Positions 55,574 through 64,000 of a stretch of DNA of 64,000 nucleotides are shown piece after piece. The notes under the pieces were generated by a model. The model was given only the letters and a program-made list of their open reading frames with translations, ran no database searches and had not been told where the DNA came from. The stretch spans positions 372,001-436,000 of the forward strand of contig NZ_CP080412.1 in NCBI RefSeq assembly GCF_019457635.1, read 5' to 3'. A program made the translations under genes and the position numbers. Positions within the stretch are counted from its first letter, which is position 1. Each line of letters starts with the position of its first letter. The stretch comes from Shewanella mangrovisoli (GTDB lineage: Bacteria; Pseudomonadota; Gammaproteobacteria; Enterobacterales; Shewanellaceae).

Positions 55574-57402
55574 AAATGCTCTGTCCTGTCTGTAGTGCGC
55601 TCCAGCTCCGGGAGTGCTGCTGTCGTTTGTGGGGCGGATGTCGCGCGGTTAACCTTGCTATCGTCCCGCCAAAAATCAAAAAAGTTAAACCATTGCAAGG
55701 GCTCACGCCTTGCATAGTGTTCGAGGCGCTCGCTGTAGTTATGCACCGCCTGTTGTAGTCGTTCCATTCGCCCTGCACGCGGGCCCTTGAGGCTGTTGCT
55801 AAAGTGCTCCAAATGCACGCGATATCGCCCTTGTTCGCGCAGGCAAAACATCAGATACACTGGGCAATCCAAGAGGCCGGCTAGAATAAATGGCCCCTGC
55901 GGGAAGGCTGCCTCTTCACCCATAAATGGCGCATATACCACGCGTCCTTGGGAGTGGGATGAGGTTCTATCGCCAGCAATCACTACTAGCTCACCGTCTT
56001 CAATCTTTTGCTGTAGCAGCATAGAGGTGGCGGGATTAAGCTCGGTTACTTGGATCAAATTCAGCGTGCTATCGGGGTTTAATTGCTTGAGGACATTATT
56101 AAAGTTTTCGGCATGGCTGGTTAACACCATGACATTCACTTTGACCTTGCGCTGGTGGATTGAAATCGCGCGGCACAGTTCGAGATTACCCAAGTGGGAG
56201 ACCAGCAGCACGGCACCTTTGCCACTTTCTAGCTGATCGGCTAGCACCTGGCGGTCGGGAAAATCCACTTGGCTTAATTGAATACGGTCGCACCAGGCAT
56301 CGATTCTATCGAGCGCCGCATTACCAAAGGCGAGAAAGTGGTTCAGGCTATCGCGCCAGCGAATGGGGCGATTCAATTGCGGATGTTGCGGCTCGAGGCG
56401 TTGCACGCGGCGCAGAAAATCCAACGAGGCCTCGCGGCTGACTTTGCCCGTCAGGAAGAAATAGCAAATTACCGGATACATAATGGCGCGGCACAACCAA
56501 TGGCCGCCGAATCGGTAGCTTTCGACTAACAGTTTTATGCCCCAATAACTACCGCGCTCCTTCATCCCTGACCAATGGGTTGATGCTTTATCGGGCTGGA
56601 GCGATTGCGCTTTCTGTTTACGGCGCAGCAGTTGTGGCAGGCGCTTTAACATGCCGAAAAATAATCGGGTGTGCAGCTTAGTGATGCGCACATTGTCGGC
56701 CACACCTTGAAAGTGGCTGACGCCGTTTTCGGGATAAATGACCTTAGTGGGGTGAAACAGAATTTCCACCCCTTGCCAGTAGAGTTTGACTAGGATTTCG
56801 ATATCAAAATCCATCCGCTCCGTGAGGGCGTGCTGGCTTAAGAGACGCTCGGTGGCGGCTAAGGGATACACCCTAAATCCGCACATAGAATCTTGAATAT
56901 CAAAGCTTAAGGTTTCGACCCATACCCAAAAGTGGGTGAGGTAACGACCGTAGAGTCGCCCCTTGGGGACGGACTCGTCGTACTCGGGCTTGCCCGAGAT
57001 CAGCGCATCCGGCTTGGACTGCGCCTTGGCGAGCATGGCGGGGATATCGCTCAAATTATGCTGGCCATCGGCATCGATCTGTAGCGCATGGGTAAAGCCA
57101 TCGCGATAGGCGCGGCGAAGCCCCGTCATCACAGCCGCGCCTTTACCACGGTTATAGGGGTGTTGCAGTAGCGTCACCCAGTCGTGTTGCTCCGCCAAGG
57201 ATTGCAGCAGATAGCGGGTCTCATCGTTGCTGCCATCGTCAATTAAATAGCAGGGCAGATTGAGGGCGGCAAGCTCGGCCAAGGTCTGGGCGATCGCGGC
57301 GCTATGATTATAATTGGGGATCACCAGTGCCAGCTTGATTAGCGCCGTGCCCATTAAATCACTCGGCGGTACTAGCATTGTGTCGCTCATACCGTCGCTC
57401 AC
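55570..57402 (-). CDS. Glycosyltransferase family 2 / lysophospholipid acyltransferase fusion (ApeJ-like)
   Basis: 610 residues, GTG start with GGAG seven bases before. N-terminal GT2 domain (~18-250): LVIPNYNHSAAIAQTL, YLIDDGSNDET, HPYNRGKGAAVMTGLRRA, QIDADGQHNLSDIP (DxD) and SMCGFRVYPL. C-terminal LpxL/LPLAT-like acyltransferase (~310-590): KGAVLLVSHLGNLE (the H-x4-E-like site), VIAGDRTS and FPQGPFILAG. Such fusions occur in aryl-polyene and flexirubin clusters and presumably attach sugar and acyl groups, making a lipid-anchored pigment. Overlaps the genes on both sides. Confidence 0.9.
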   Translation of the reverse strand: MSDGMSDTMLVPPSDLMGTALIKLALVIPNYNHSAAIAQTLAELAALNLPCYLIDDGSNDETRYLLQSLAEQHDWVTLLQHPYNRGKGAAVMTGLRRAYRDGFTHALQIDADGQHNLSDIPAMLAKAQSKPDALISGKPEYDESVPKGRLYGRYLTHFWVWVETLSFDIQDSMCGFRVYPLAATERLLSQHALTERMDFDIEILVKLYWQGVEILFHPTKVIYPENGVSHFQGVADNVRITKLHTRLFFGMLKRLPQLLRRKQKAQSLQPDKASTHWSGMKERGSYWGIKLLVESYRFGGHWLCRAIMYPVICYFFLTGKVSREASLDFLRRVQRLEPQHPQLNRPIRWRDSLNHFLAFGNAALDRIDAWCDRIQLSQVDFPDRQVLADQLESGKGAVLLVSHLGNLELCRAISIHQRKVKVNVMVLTSHAENFNNVLKQLNPDSTLNLIQVTELNPATSMLLQQKIEDGELVVIAGDRTSSHSQGRVVYAPFMGEEAAFPQGPFILAGLLDCPVYLMFCLREQGRYRVHLEHFSNSLKGPRAGRMERLQQAVHNYSERLEHYARREPLQWFNFFDFWRDDSKVNRATSAPQTTAALPELERTTDRTEHL

Positions 57403-57773
57403 AGGGACGCTCCATCATCTTGCTGACTAGCAAAGCTGATACGCCCTGAGGCATAGCGGTGGTCGCCATCGCTGTAGGCAAAGGTTAACTTCTCTTTGGC
57501 GGCATTATGGCTAATGGCTAAGGTGACTTCCTGCCCTGGCAGAATAAGCTGTTGAAACTTTAGCACTTCTAAATTAGCGACCGCAGCGTTGTAACCAAAA
57601 TGCTTGCAACCTAAGCGCACGGCCCAATCGAGTTGGGTTACGCCGGGGAGCACGGCTTGCTCGGGAAAATGGCCGTTAAAATATTCGAGATCGGCGGCGA
57701 CAAAAAGGCGCAGTTCAATACTCTCAGGGCCGATCTCTGATGCGAGGATCGGCGGTAAACTCGACTTAATCAT
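57399..57773 (-). CDS. apeI: 3-hydroxyacyl-ACP dehydratase, ApeI-like
   Basis: 124 residues from the ATG at 57773, overlapping the ligase stop by eight bases. A TTG 15 bases earlier is in frame. FabZ-like hotdog: LEYFNGHFPEQAVLPGVTQLDWAVRL carries the active His. Forms the dehydratase with the ApeP-like subunit by analogy. Confidence 0.88.
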   Translation of the reverse strand: MIKSSLPPILASEIGPESIELRLFVAADLEYFNGHFPEQAVLPGVTQLDWAVRLGCKHFGYNAAVANLEVLKFQQLILPGQEVTLAISHNAAKEKLTFAYSDGDHRYASGRISFASQQDDGASL

Positions 57774-59130
57774 GGTCAAATAACTCAACTAGCTGGGCGA
57801 CGACGCGCTTGCCCTGAGTGTTTAACGGTAAGGTTTCGGGGTAACGCCAGCGGCGCGGCAAGGTCACGCGCTCGAACTGAGTCAGTAGATGCGCTTTTAA
57901 CGCGTTGTTGATACTGAGTTTTCCCTGCTCTTGGTGCACGCTTCGGCCCAATGGCGACAGGGTGATCACCGCCCCTAACTGGGATTTAAACTGGGGTAAT
58001 ACGACCAAGGCGGCATGCTCGACATAGGCGTGGCTACAGAGCAAGGTCTCCATTTGCGCCAGTGAAAGACGTTTTTCTTCAATCTTAACTATGCGATCGA
58101 GTCTTCCCTTGAGCCTGAATTGGCCATTGGCCGTCGGCTCGATTTTATCTTCGCAACGTAACCACTGATCGTCAGCCAAATAGGGTGACTTCAGCAGCAG
58201 GGCGCCATCGTCAGCGTCTTGGTCTATGGTAATTTGTTCAAACACTTGCCAAGGTTCGTCGGCCTCGTGTTGGCGACGATAGGCGATACCGCCGGTTTCG
58301 GTGCTGCCGAATATCTCGATAGGTAAATGGCCGTAGCACTGGGCAACCCCTTGGGCGGCGGTGAAACTTAATGGCCCGCCGGAGCTAAAGACTAAGCTGG
58401 GTGAGCGAAGTTGGCGTTCGTGTTCTAGCGCCTTAGGCAAACGGGATAATTGCGCTGGGCTACTGATGAGGCACAAATTCGGCAACAGTGCGGTGTAGTA
58501 GCTTAAGGTCTCAGGGTATTCGATCTGCTCGCTTAAAAAAGGGCGACTGGCGGCTAAGGGCCAGAGGATCTTAAACAACAAGCCGTAGATATGCTGATGG
58601 GAAACGGTCGATACCACACTGCAATGGGGCAAATGCTCGGCGAAGGTGTGCTCGAGCACTGTCACTTCGGCATCGAGCTGCCTTAAGCTTTTGCGAATCG
58701 CCTTGGGCTCGCCACTGCTGCCCGAGGTAAAGAGCAGCAGTTCACCAAAGCTGTCGCTCTCTGGCCAAGGTTTGGTGGGCAGACTCAGCTCTTTATTCAG
58801 CAGGATAAAGGCGTGACTCTCGCACAGTGGTTTGTCTGACAATATGCCTTCAAACTGATGGGTCAGTTCACTCAGGGTGCCAGTTTGGGTGTTGGGCGGC
58901 AGAATAATTTCCTTGCCCGCCAAGAGTGCGGCACATAAACCCACGGCAAACAGATCGCTGGTATCACTCGCCAGTAACCATTTTTGTTCAGGCGCTTGGC
59001 GCAGCTGCTCGTAAAAATGCGCAACCTGATTGGTAAACAGGGCACCTGTGACTATGTCATGGTGATTAAAGCTGATCAGTTGTTGGGCGAATGGCCCTTG
59101 GGTTAACCAGTTTTTGAGTAGTTGTGTCAT
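57766..59130 (-). CDS. apeH: AMP-forming aryl/acyl-ACP ligase, ApeH-like
   Basis: 454 residues from the ATG at 59130 (ATGA overlap with the upstream gene). ANL-family adenylation motifs: LLFTSGSSGEPKAIRKS (P-loop), FGSTETGGIAYRR, LRCEDKIE and KGRLDRIVKIEEKRLSL. The C-terminal Lys motif is less clear (RWRYPETLPLNTQGKR; Lys of GKR is likely catalytic). It would load coumarate/cinnamate or 4-hydroxybenzoate onto the ACP as starter. Confidence 0.88.
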   Translation of the reverse strand: MTQLLKNWLTQGPFAQQLISFNHHDIVTGALFTNQVAHFYEQLRQAPEQKWLLASDTSDLFAVGLCAALLAGKEIILPPNTQTGTLSELTHQFEGILSDKPLCESHAFILLNKELSLPTKPWPESDSFGELLLFTSGSSGEPKAIRKSLRQLDAEVTVLEHTFAEHLPHCSVVSTVSHQHIYGLLFKILWPLAASRPFLSEQIEYPETLSYYTALLPNLCLISSPAQLSRLPKALEHERQLRSPSLVFSSGGPLSFTAAQGVAQCYGHLPIEIFGSTETGGIAYRRQHEADEPWQVFEQITIDQDADDGALLLKSPYLADDQWLRCEDKIEPTANGQFRLKGRLDRIVKIEEKRLSLAQMETLLCSHAYVEHAALVVLPQFKSQLGAVITLSPLGRSVHQEQGKLSINNALKAHLLTQFERVTLPRRWRYPETLPLNTQGKRVVAQLVELFDHD

Positions 59131-59675
59131 GTCTTCTTCAACCAAAAGCTGCGATATAACCATTCCCCACCGAGGAGCAGTCCCATGAGTACGTATGCAA
59201 TCAAACCGTTATACAAGGTCCAAGTTGCTAGGCTGGTAAACGCGGCGGTATAGGCCGCCACAGTGCCGTTTAGGATAAATAAGCCACACCAAAGCAGGGT
59301 GACTTTTTTAAGATAACCTATGGCTTCATCCGGCAAATCGGGCTCTTTGAGCCGTGCGAGCCGTTCAATCATGCTCGGGCCTTGGTATAGCGAGTAGCTA
59401 AACAGGGCTAACATGGTGAGGTTTATCACCACGGGGTAATACAAGAGCCAGTCGCTGCGTTTGGCGACAAAACTGCCCGCTGTGAGTGCAATCCCCACAA
59501 GCAAAGGCAAAACTAAGGTTTTAACCTTTTGCTTTTGCAGCATTAAACGCACTACCAACAAGAGGCATAGCACTAGGGCTATGGTGCCTGCTGGCAGATA
59601 ATTCAGTCCTAAATACACGGCGACTGGATAAGCAATCAGCGCGAGTGCGGTTAGTACTTGTAGCAGGACACGCAT
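59127..59675 (-). CDS. Membrane protein of the aryl-polyene cluster (ApeG-like, COG4648)
   Basis: 182 residues with about five or six membrane segments (ALTALALIAYPVAVYLGLNY, LALCLLLVVRL-like runs, LYNGLIAYVLMGLLLGGEWLYRSFW). It is the polytopic protein always found between ACP and ligase genes in aryl-polyene operons. Function not established. Start shares a base with the stop of the ACP gene. Confidence 0.82.
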   Translation of the reverse strand: MRVLLQVLTALALIAYPVAVYLGLNYLPAGTIALVLCLLLVVRLMLQKQKVKTLVLPLLVGIALTAGSFVAKRSDWLLYYPVVINLTMLALFSYSLYQGPSMIERLARLKEPDLPDEAIGYLKKVTLLWCGLFILNGTVAAYTAAFTSLATWTLYNGLIAYVLMGLLLGGEWLYRSFWLKKT

Positions 59676-59923
59676 TAGTCTTTAACTAAGCCTTCAATGG
59701 CATTAACCACATCGTTGACTGTGCGTACAGATTTAAACTCGTCGGGCTGAATTTTCTTGCCCGTGAGTTGCTGCAGCTTAATCACTAAGTCGACGGCATC
59801 TATGCTGTCCAGATCTAACTCTTGGTAGAGATTCGCCTCTGGGGTAATGGCATCGGCATCGATTTCAAACTCATCCACCAAAATCGTGGTCAACATAGCG
59901 AGGATTTGTTCGCGGTTTTGCAT
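59675..59923 (-). CDS. apeF: Acyl carrier protein, ApeF-like
   Basis: 82 residues, acidic. Phosphopantetheine site Ser40 in ELDLDSIDAVDL. GGAGAGGAAG precedes the ATG. One of two carriers in the cluster; they may serve different stages (starter and elongation). Confidence 0.9.
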   Translation of the reverse strand: MQNREQILAMLTTILVDEFEIDADAITPEANLYQELDLDSIDAVDLVIKLQQLTGKKIQPDEFKSVRTVNDVVNAIEGLVKD

Positions 59924-59932
59924 CTTCCTCTC

Positions 59933-60187
59933 CTACGGACGTTGTGATTCGATGAAGTTAGCTAGGCTGGCGACGCTGTAAAAATGCGCCTTAGTGCTAT
60001 CCGAGTTGGCTTCGATTTTCACATCAAATTTTTTCTTGATGGCTAAACCCAGCTCGAGCGCGTCGATCGAGTCGAGTCCAAGTCCCTCACCAAAGAGCGG
60101 TGCATCTGTGTCGATATCATCAATACTGACGTCTTCTAAGTCGAGGCAGTCGATGATCAACTGTTTAATTTCGTTATGTAAAGTCAT
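59933..60187 (-). CDS. apeE: Acyl carrier protein, ApeE-like
   Basis: 84 residues from the ATG at 60187, overlapping the upstream acyltransferase by 14 bases. An in-frame start at 60223 lies inside that gene. Phosphopantetheine site Ser40 in GLGLDSIDALEL. Acidic, with a Lys-rich helix 3 (GLAIKKKFDVKI). Confidence 0.9.
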   Translation of the reverse strand: MTLHNEIKQLIIDCLDLEDVSIDDIDTDAPLFGEGLGLDSIDALELGLAIKKKFDVKIEANSDSTKAHFYSVASLANFIESQRP

Positions 60188-61022
60188 AATTATTTTCGAG
60201 TTGTTGTTGATAGTATTGTTCAAGGTCTCGGGTTAATTGCCGAGCCATTTTCGCATGCTCACCCAAAGGGGCTTGGTAGCCTTGGTGAGAAATTGTGTTG
60301 CCGATTTCGACGGCCATTCCCATGGTCTGCCTTGGGATCTCATACCAAGGTTGTTCCTTTGTCAAACCACGCACATTGGTGCGCAAAACCACAGGTAAAA
60401 TATCGGCTTGGGTGCGAATCGCAATATTGGCGGCACCGCGGGCAAACTCATTGATTATTGAGCCAAATACTGTGCGCGTACCTTCAGGGAATATAATTAA
60501 ATTAGTGCCTCTGGCGAGCACTCCGCGGCAATCTTCGAGCATCAGCTCGGCACCGCGATTGGGAATATATCCCGCGCAGGAGACGACCCCGCGTAAGAAG
60601 GGATTGCGCCACAGCCCCTGTTTAACGATACAGCCCGCATTGGGCATCAAACTGATTAATACCACCACATCGACCAGACTCGGGTGATTGGCAATCACTA
60701 TCACACCCTTAGCATCTCGCAGCAGTTCGGCATTATGGGTACTGACTCGGATCACTCCCGCCCAAGTTAACATGGCCACAAAGCCTTTAAACATAGTGTG
60801 CACGGCCTTTTGTACGCGGATAATCCGCGCCTCGGGCGTGCCCGGCCAAAAACGCAGCAGAGGCAAGATGGTTAGCGAGCTTAACAGTCCACCGAGGCCA
60901 AAGGCGATGTAGCAACTGACGCCGCCGAGCCAACGGGGAATATAGTTGATTCCCGCGCGGCGTTTTTCAGGCAGCGTATAAGCGACATTAAATTCGGCAT
61001 TGTGTGGTACTGGATTAGGCAT
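60174..61022 (-). CDS. 1-acylglycerol-3-phosphate acyltransferase-like protein (LPLAT), ApeD-like
   Basis: 282 residues. One or two N-terminal membrane segments, then HX4D motif ANHPSLVDVV, VKQGLWRNPFLRG, IIFPEGTRTVFG and a C-terminal basic tail. Likely acylates the polyene or its glycerol/sugar carrier at the inner face of the membrane. Overlaps the chain-length-factor gene by eight bases. Confidence 0.9.
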   Translation of the reverse strand: MPNPVPHNAEFNVAYTLPEKRRAGINYIPRWLGGVSCYIAFGLGGLLSSLTILPLLRFWPGTPEARIIRVQKAVHTMFKGFVAMLTWAGVIRVSTHNAELLRDAKGVIVIANHPSLVDVVVLISLMPNAGCIVKQGLWRNPFLRGVVSCAGYIPNRGAELMLEDCRGVLARGTNLIIFPEGTRTVFGSIINEFARGAANIAIRTQADILPVVLRTNVRGLTKEQPWYEIPRQTMGMAVEIGNTISHQGYQAPLGEHAKMARQLTRDLEQYYQQQLENNYDFT

Positions 61023-61752
61023 GCGTTAGGCTCCAGTGCCAGTGCGACAAGCAGCCGGCAATATCCTGTGAGGTCGCCAGCGCGTGGATCAACTTGCCGT
61101 AGGACAGCGGCGTGGCCTGCTGTTGCTGCTCCGTTGTCAGTTGGCTTAGGGTGAGAGTAACGGTCGCACTCTCATCTGCAGGCGCTAGGGTCAATCCTAG
61201 GGCTAAGGGCAACTCAAACTCTTGGGTAAATTCATCATAGACCGGCGGGACGGGGTCATCGCCAAACACCAACAGCAGTGGCTCAGGCGATTGGTACAGC
61301 TGGGCGAACGCTTCCACCATGGCTTGGGAAAGGGTTTCTGTTCCCGCGGCAATCGAGGTCGAAGGGGCGGTATTGTTGGTTAAAATACCAAAAATACCAC
61401 TGCCAGTGTTATGCACCGACTGACTAAAACCTAAGGGGGAAAGCGGTTGTTTTTCAATAATATCTTCGAGCAGGCCAATGGTGCGGTGCAGCTCGCCGTG
61501 GCGAGAAGCAAATATCGAGCGACAGTTAGGTGCTGCCTCACATTGGAAGCTGACATCCAGCATCATCTTGGTTAAACGGCTAAAACGTCTGCGCTGCATG
61601 GCGGGAACTTGCGAAAGTGCAGGGGAAATCCCCTCGAGGTCATTTTCTTTGCTTGTGTCAGCCGAGTGCTTGCACCAAGTTTGCCAGTCATCACGCTGTG
61701 GATACTTTGGCGCCCATGCGCCCCAAGAATGGATGCTGAATCTGAGTTGCAC
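61015..61752 (-). CDS. apeC: Beta-ketoacyl synthase-like chain-length factor, ApeC-like
   Basis: 245 residues, GTG start with GAGG upstream. Short KS-like fold (PF13723 type): FASRHGELHRTIGLLEDI, PLSPLGFSQSVHNTGSGIFGIL. At the place of the KS active Cys the sequence is SIAAGTETLS (~134-141), with no cysteine, so it is catalytically inactive as a condensing enzyme. By analogy it pairs with the ApeO-like KS and sets chain length. First gene of the 19-gene minus-strand cluster, so the main promoter lies at 61753-62000. Confidence 0.88.
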   Translation of the reverse strand: MQLRFSIHSWGAWAPKYPQRDDWQTWCKHSADTSKENDLEGISPALSQVPAMQRRRFSRLTKMMLDVSFQCEAAPNCRSIFASRHGELHRTIGLLEDIIEKQPLSPLGFSQSVHNTGSGIFGILTNNTAPSTSIAAGTETLSQAMVEAFAQLYQSPEPLLLVFGDDPVPPVYDEFTQEFELPLALGLTLAPADESATVTLTLSQLTTEQQQQATPLSYGKLIHALATSQDIAGCLSHWHWSLTHA

Positions 61753-62095
61753 TACTTTGCCTCGACACTATTTAAAGCTGTCTTAGTTATCCCTAACTAA
61801 GCGAAAAATATTAATGAATTGATAGGCCTATAGCTTGTCTACGCGTTGGATAAATCGCGCCAATTCCCCGATGAATGTGCGGCTTATTCTACACTAAGTC
61901 CTTAGTTTTAATGAAGCCATTTGCATCATGACGGTTAACAAAATGCAATCAAGATTCGATTTATCACTGTTAAGCAACATAAGTTGCAGCAGAACAGTTG
62001 GGGGAAGAGCACTATAAACTGTCTTACTGAACCAGAGTTGAACGACTAGCAAGCTGGGTTTATACGCTGAAATGGAGCTGAAAGTGTGGATGTAA
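61753..62095. promoter_or_regulatory. Promoter/leader region of the aryl-polyene operon
   Basis: About 340 bp without a gene. Two inverted repeats share the hexamer CTTAGT/ACTAAG: CTTAGTTA-TCCC-TAACTAAG at 61782-61801 and ACTAAG-TC-CTTAGT at 61893-61906. I could not choose a sigma-70 promoter with confidence. The repeats may be operator sites for a regulator encoded elsewhere. Confidence 0.45.
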
Positions 62096-62120
62096 AAAAA
62101 GGCGCACTAGGCGCCTTTTT
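62096..62120 (-). terminator. Intrinsic terminator of the DUF3014 gene
   Basis: A 10-bp stem (AAAAAGGCGC / GCGCCTTTTT) with 5-base loop and T-run on the minus strand, just after the stop at 62137. Confidence 0.85.
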
Positions 62121-62136
62121 AGACAAGTTTGGAGCA

Positions 62137-63033
62137 TTACTGGGCGAGTTGGTTTTCCAGTTTACGCAGCGCCGCTTTCACTTTACGGGTGTTTTCTGGC
62201 CCCATGCGGATCATCAGTTTTTGCGCGCTCGGTAAGGCCTCTAAATTAGGATCTACAAAGCGGTAGTTCACGCTGATAGAACTCAGCTCAATAGGCTCTT
62301 CGATGATAGGAGCTGCGAGCATGATCTTAATGGCTTGCAGCATTCTGTCATTGAACTTGGCGTTGCTGTAACCCAATTCGGCAAAGGCCTCGTCAAACAG
62401 CGGCGTGAGCTGTTTGTAGGTGTGCATTAAGGTTTGCTCATCCATGTTGGCAATCACAGTCGCATAGGCGTCATATCTGTGGTAACTCTCTGGATTTAAA
62501 TACACTTTGCTCGTGATTTCAGACACAGCGAACAGCTTTTCTGGGCCTTTGACTGGGCTGACTTTGCGGGCGAGATCGCCTTGGGCCAAGTTGTCCACGA
62601 ACACCACAAACTGACGGGCCAAATCTTGGTTCACTAAGGAGGAGCCGACCACGTTGTTATTGATGATCGCCAGCGCTTTTTGATGCACGAAGGCATCGCT
62701 CTCAGGCAGGCTGGGGACGACTTCTTCAGGAATCGCAGGCTCGGTTGGCGTGACAACGGTTTCGGTTTCCGTCGTGGTCGCCGCTGGGGTTTCATTTTCC
62801 ACCGGTGCGGTTTCAGGCTCAGTGCCCGTTTCGAGCGTCATTGGTTCAGATGAAGGCGGCTCAGGCAGCACTATGGGCGCATTGGGGATGAGCTTGGGTG
62901 AGTCATCTTTGGTGTAGTAATAATAACCTCCCGCAGAGAGCAGTAGGACGAGCACAATCGCAATCAAAGCAAAGCGATTACTGCTTGAGGAGGTTTCTTG
63001 AGGTGTAATTCTATCATCTTGATTAACTTGCAT
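62137..63033 (-). CDS. DUF3014 family membrane-anchored protein
   Basis: 298 residues. Short cytoplasmic N-terminus, one membrane helix (residues ~22-42, FALIAIVLVLLLSAGGYYYY), a Pro/Glu/Thr-rich linker (~50-108), then a helical DUF3014 domain (LARQFVVFVDNLAQGDLARKVSPVKGP, FNDRMLQAIKIMLAAPIIEEPIEL). Function unknown. Monocistronic, with its own terminator. Confidence 0.88.
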   Translation of the reverse strand: MQVNQDDRITPQETSSSSNRFALIAIVLVLLLSAGGYYYYTKDDSPKLIPNAPIVLPEPPSSEPMTLETGTEPETAPVENETPAATTTETETVVTPTEPAIPEEVVPSLPESDAFVHQKALAIINNNVVGSSLVNQDLARQFVVFVDNLAQGDLARKVSPVKGPEKLFAVSEITSKVYLNPESYHRYDAYATVIANMDEQTLMHTYKQLTPLFDEAFAELGYSNAKFNDRMLQAIKIMLAAPIIEEPIELSSISVNYRFVDPNLEALPSAQKLMIRMGPENTRKVKAALRKLENQLAQ

Positions 63034-63211
63034 TTTACATCCTTCGCTTAAGTGTCAAGGTAACGGGGTGAATACATGCAGCTAACATTTAAAGTGCAAG
63101 TGCCAACGAGTTGTCGGTGGCAGGTTCATTGTGCAAGTTTCCACGCGCTTGTCCATAGCGGTGAGCTGAACAGGCTGAATTTATTTTACCTTGAAGGGGT
63201 TAGCTTAAGGT

Positions 63212-64000
63212 TTAGGCTTGAACGTATTGCTGCCTGTGTCCAAGCCAACGATGAATAATGGCATCGACCGACTCTGGCGCCTGTGACATCACATGGCTCG
63301 CCAGTTTTTGGATATGTGGGATAAGCGCCTGATCGCGGACAAGGTCGGCGATTTTCAGCTCGGCCAGCCCCGTTTGCTTAGTGCCCAGTACTTCGCCCGG
63401 CCCACGGATCTCTAAGTCTTTCTGTGCAATCACAAAACCATCATTACTTTGCCTGAGCACATTTAACCGCTGGCTCGCAGTTTGGCTCAATGGCGCCTTG
63501 TAGAGTAACACACAATGGCTTGCCACGGCACCGCGCCCTACACGGCCCCGCAGCTGGTGCAACTGTGCAAGGCCTAGTCGCTCTGGGTTTTCGATAATCA
63601 TTAAGCTGGAGTTGGGGACGTCGACGCCGACTTCAATCACTGTGGTTGCCACCAATAAATGAATAGTTCCCGCCTTGAAGTCGGCCATAATTTTTTGCTT
63701 TTCAGCGCTTTTCATCCGGCCGTGGACTAAACCTATGCTCAGTTCCGGCAGTGCTTGGCGCAACTCTTCGGCGGTATCTTCCGCCGCTTGGCACTCGAGG
63801 ACTTCGGATTCTTCAATCAAGGTACATACCCAATAGGCTTGGCGTTTATCCGTGACTACGCTGTTGCGGACGCGTTCCAGCACTTCATTGCGACGCGAAT
63901 CGGGAATGGCGACTGTGGTCACGGGCGTGCGGCCAGGCGGCAACTCATCGATAATCGAGGTATCCAAATCGGCGTAGGCCGTCATGGCTAAGGTTCGTGG
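63212..64000 (-). CDS. recG: ATP-dependent DNA helicase RecG, C-terminal part (cut by window edge)
   Basis: The frame is open to the right edge (263 residues seen). It begins PRTLAMTAYADLDTSIIDELPPGR and continues with the SF2 helicase domain 2: GLVHGRMK, LVATTVIEVGVDVPN, RLGLAQLHQLRGRVGRG, DLEIRGPGEVLGTKQTG, then the RecG C-terminal segment. RecG remodels stalled forks and branched DNA. The N-terminal wedge domain and Walker A lie outside the window. Confidence 0.96.
   Translation of the reverse strand, partial: PRTLAMTAYADLDTSIIDELPPGRTPVTTVAIPDSRRNEVLERVRNSVVTDKRQAYWVCTLIEESEVLECQAAEDTAEELRQALPELSIGLVHGRMKSAEKQKIMADFKAGTIHLLVATTVIEVGVDVPNSSLMIIENPERLGLAQLHQLRGRVGRGAVASHCVLLYKAPLSQTASQRLNVLRQSNDGFVIAQKDLEIRGPGEVLGTKQTGLAELKIADLVRDQALIPHIQKLASHVMSQAPESVDAIIHRWLGHRQQYVQA

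Noticed and set aside
63076..63258. 60-codon plus-strand frame between the DUF3014 gene and recG
   Set aside because: Overlaps the end of recG antisense. The sequence has no recognisable domain and there is no good ribosome site.

Overview
This 64 kb window looks like chromosomal DNA of a Shewanella close to the S. oneidensis group. This is inferred from the gene families and their order: DcuB, a PrnB-like/kynureninase-like pair, glnA, typA, katG, a NapH-like ferredoxin, yihY, pip, dtd and azoR, small Shewanella/Vibrio-type proteins (DUF2986, DUF2959, DUF3014) and an iron-dependent regulatory signature. I see no rRNA, tRNA, CRISPR array, prophage or intact insertion sequence. Both ends cut a gene: a TonB-dependent receptor on the left and recG on the right.

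Left part (1-14.2 kb): a Fur-controlled TonB receptor; DUF2986; a three-gene operon with a CHAP amidase and an M23 peptidase; a TetR regulator facing a metallo-beta-lactamase-fold protein across a perfect palindrome; DcuB; a two-gene unit pairing a heme-dioxygenase-superfamily (PrnB/IDO-like) protein with a kynureninase-like PLP enzyme; a DAACS carrier lacking the acidic-substrate arginine; small lipoproteins; and an IutA-like hydroxamate siderophore receptor.

Middle (14.5-36.8 kb): glnA with a readable sigma-54 promoter and NtrC sites, then typA. An AraC regulator diverges from an SDR/cupin/Zn-dehydrogenase catabolic operon. These are followed by katG, a polyferredoxin membrane protein, a 7TM-DISM diguanylate cyclase, a DUF2959 pair, the yihY and pip-lipoprotein-dtd-thioesterase-azoR stretch, a rhodanese, and an XRE-cupin regulator diverging from a BenE transporter over twin operators.

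36.8-43.4 kb: a single 1902-residue DUF4011 / SF1 helicase / Vsr-like nuclease gene, visibly more AT-rich than its surroundings and flanked by roughly 0.4-0.6 kb of non-coding DNA. It is probably an acquired anti-phage or anti-DNA module.

43.4-61.8 kb: a 19-gene, tightly overlapping minus-strand aryl-polyene pigment cluster. It has two ACPs, an acyl-ACP ligase, three ketosynthase-type proteins (one a chain-length factor without the cysteine), two dehydratases, a ketoreductase, acyltransferases, a thioesterase, an MMPL exporter, a LolA-like carrier and a DUF3261 lipoprotein. It also has an MIO-type aromatic ammonia-lyase, which would supply the aryl starter, and a halogenase-like flavoprotein. 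A DUF3014 protein and recG close the window.

All assignments come from reading the sequence and from memory of protein families. No search was run.
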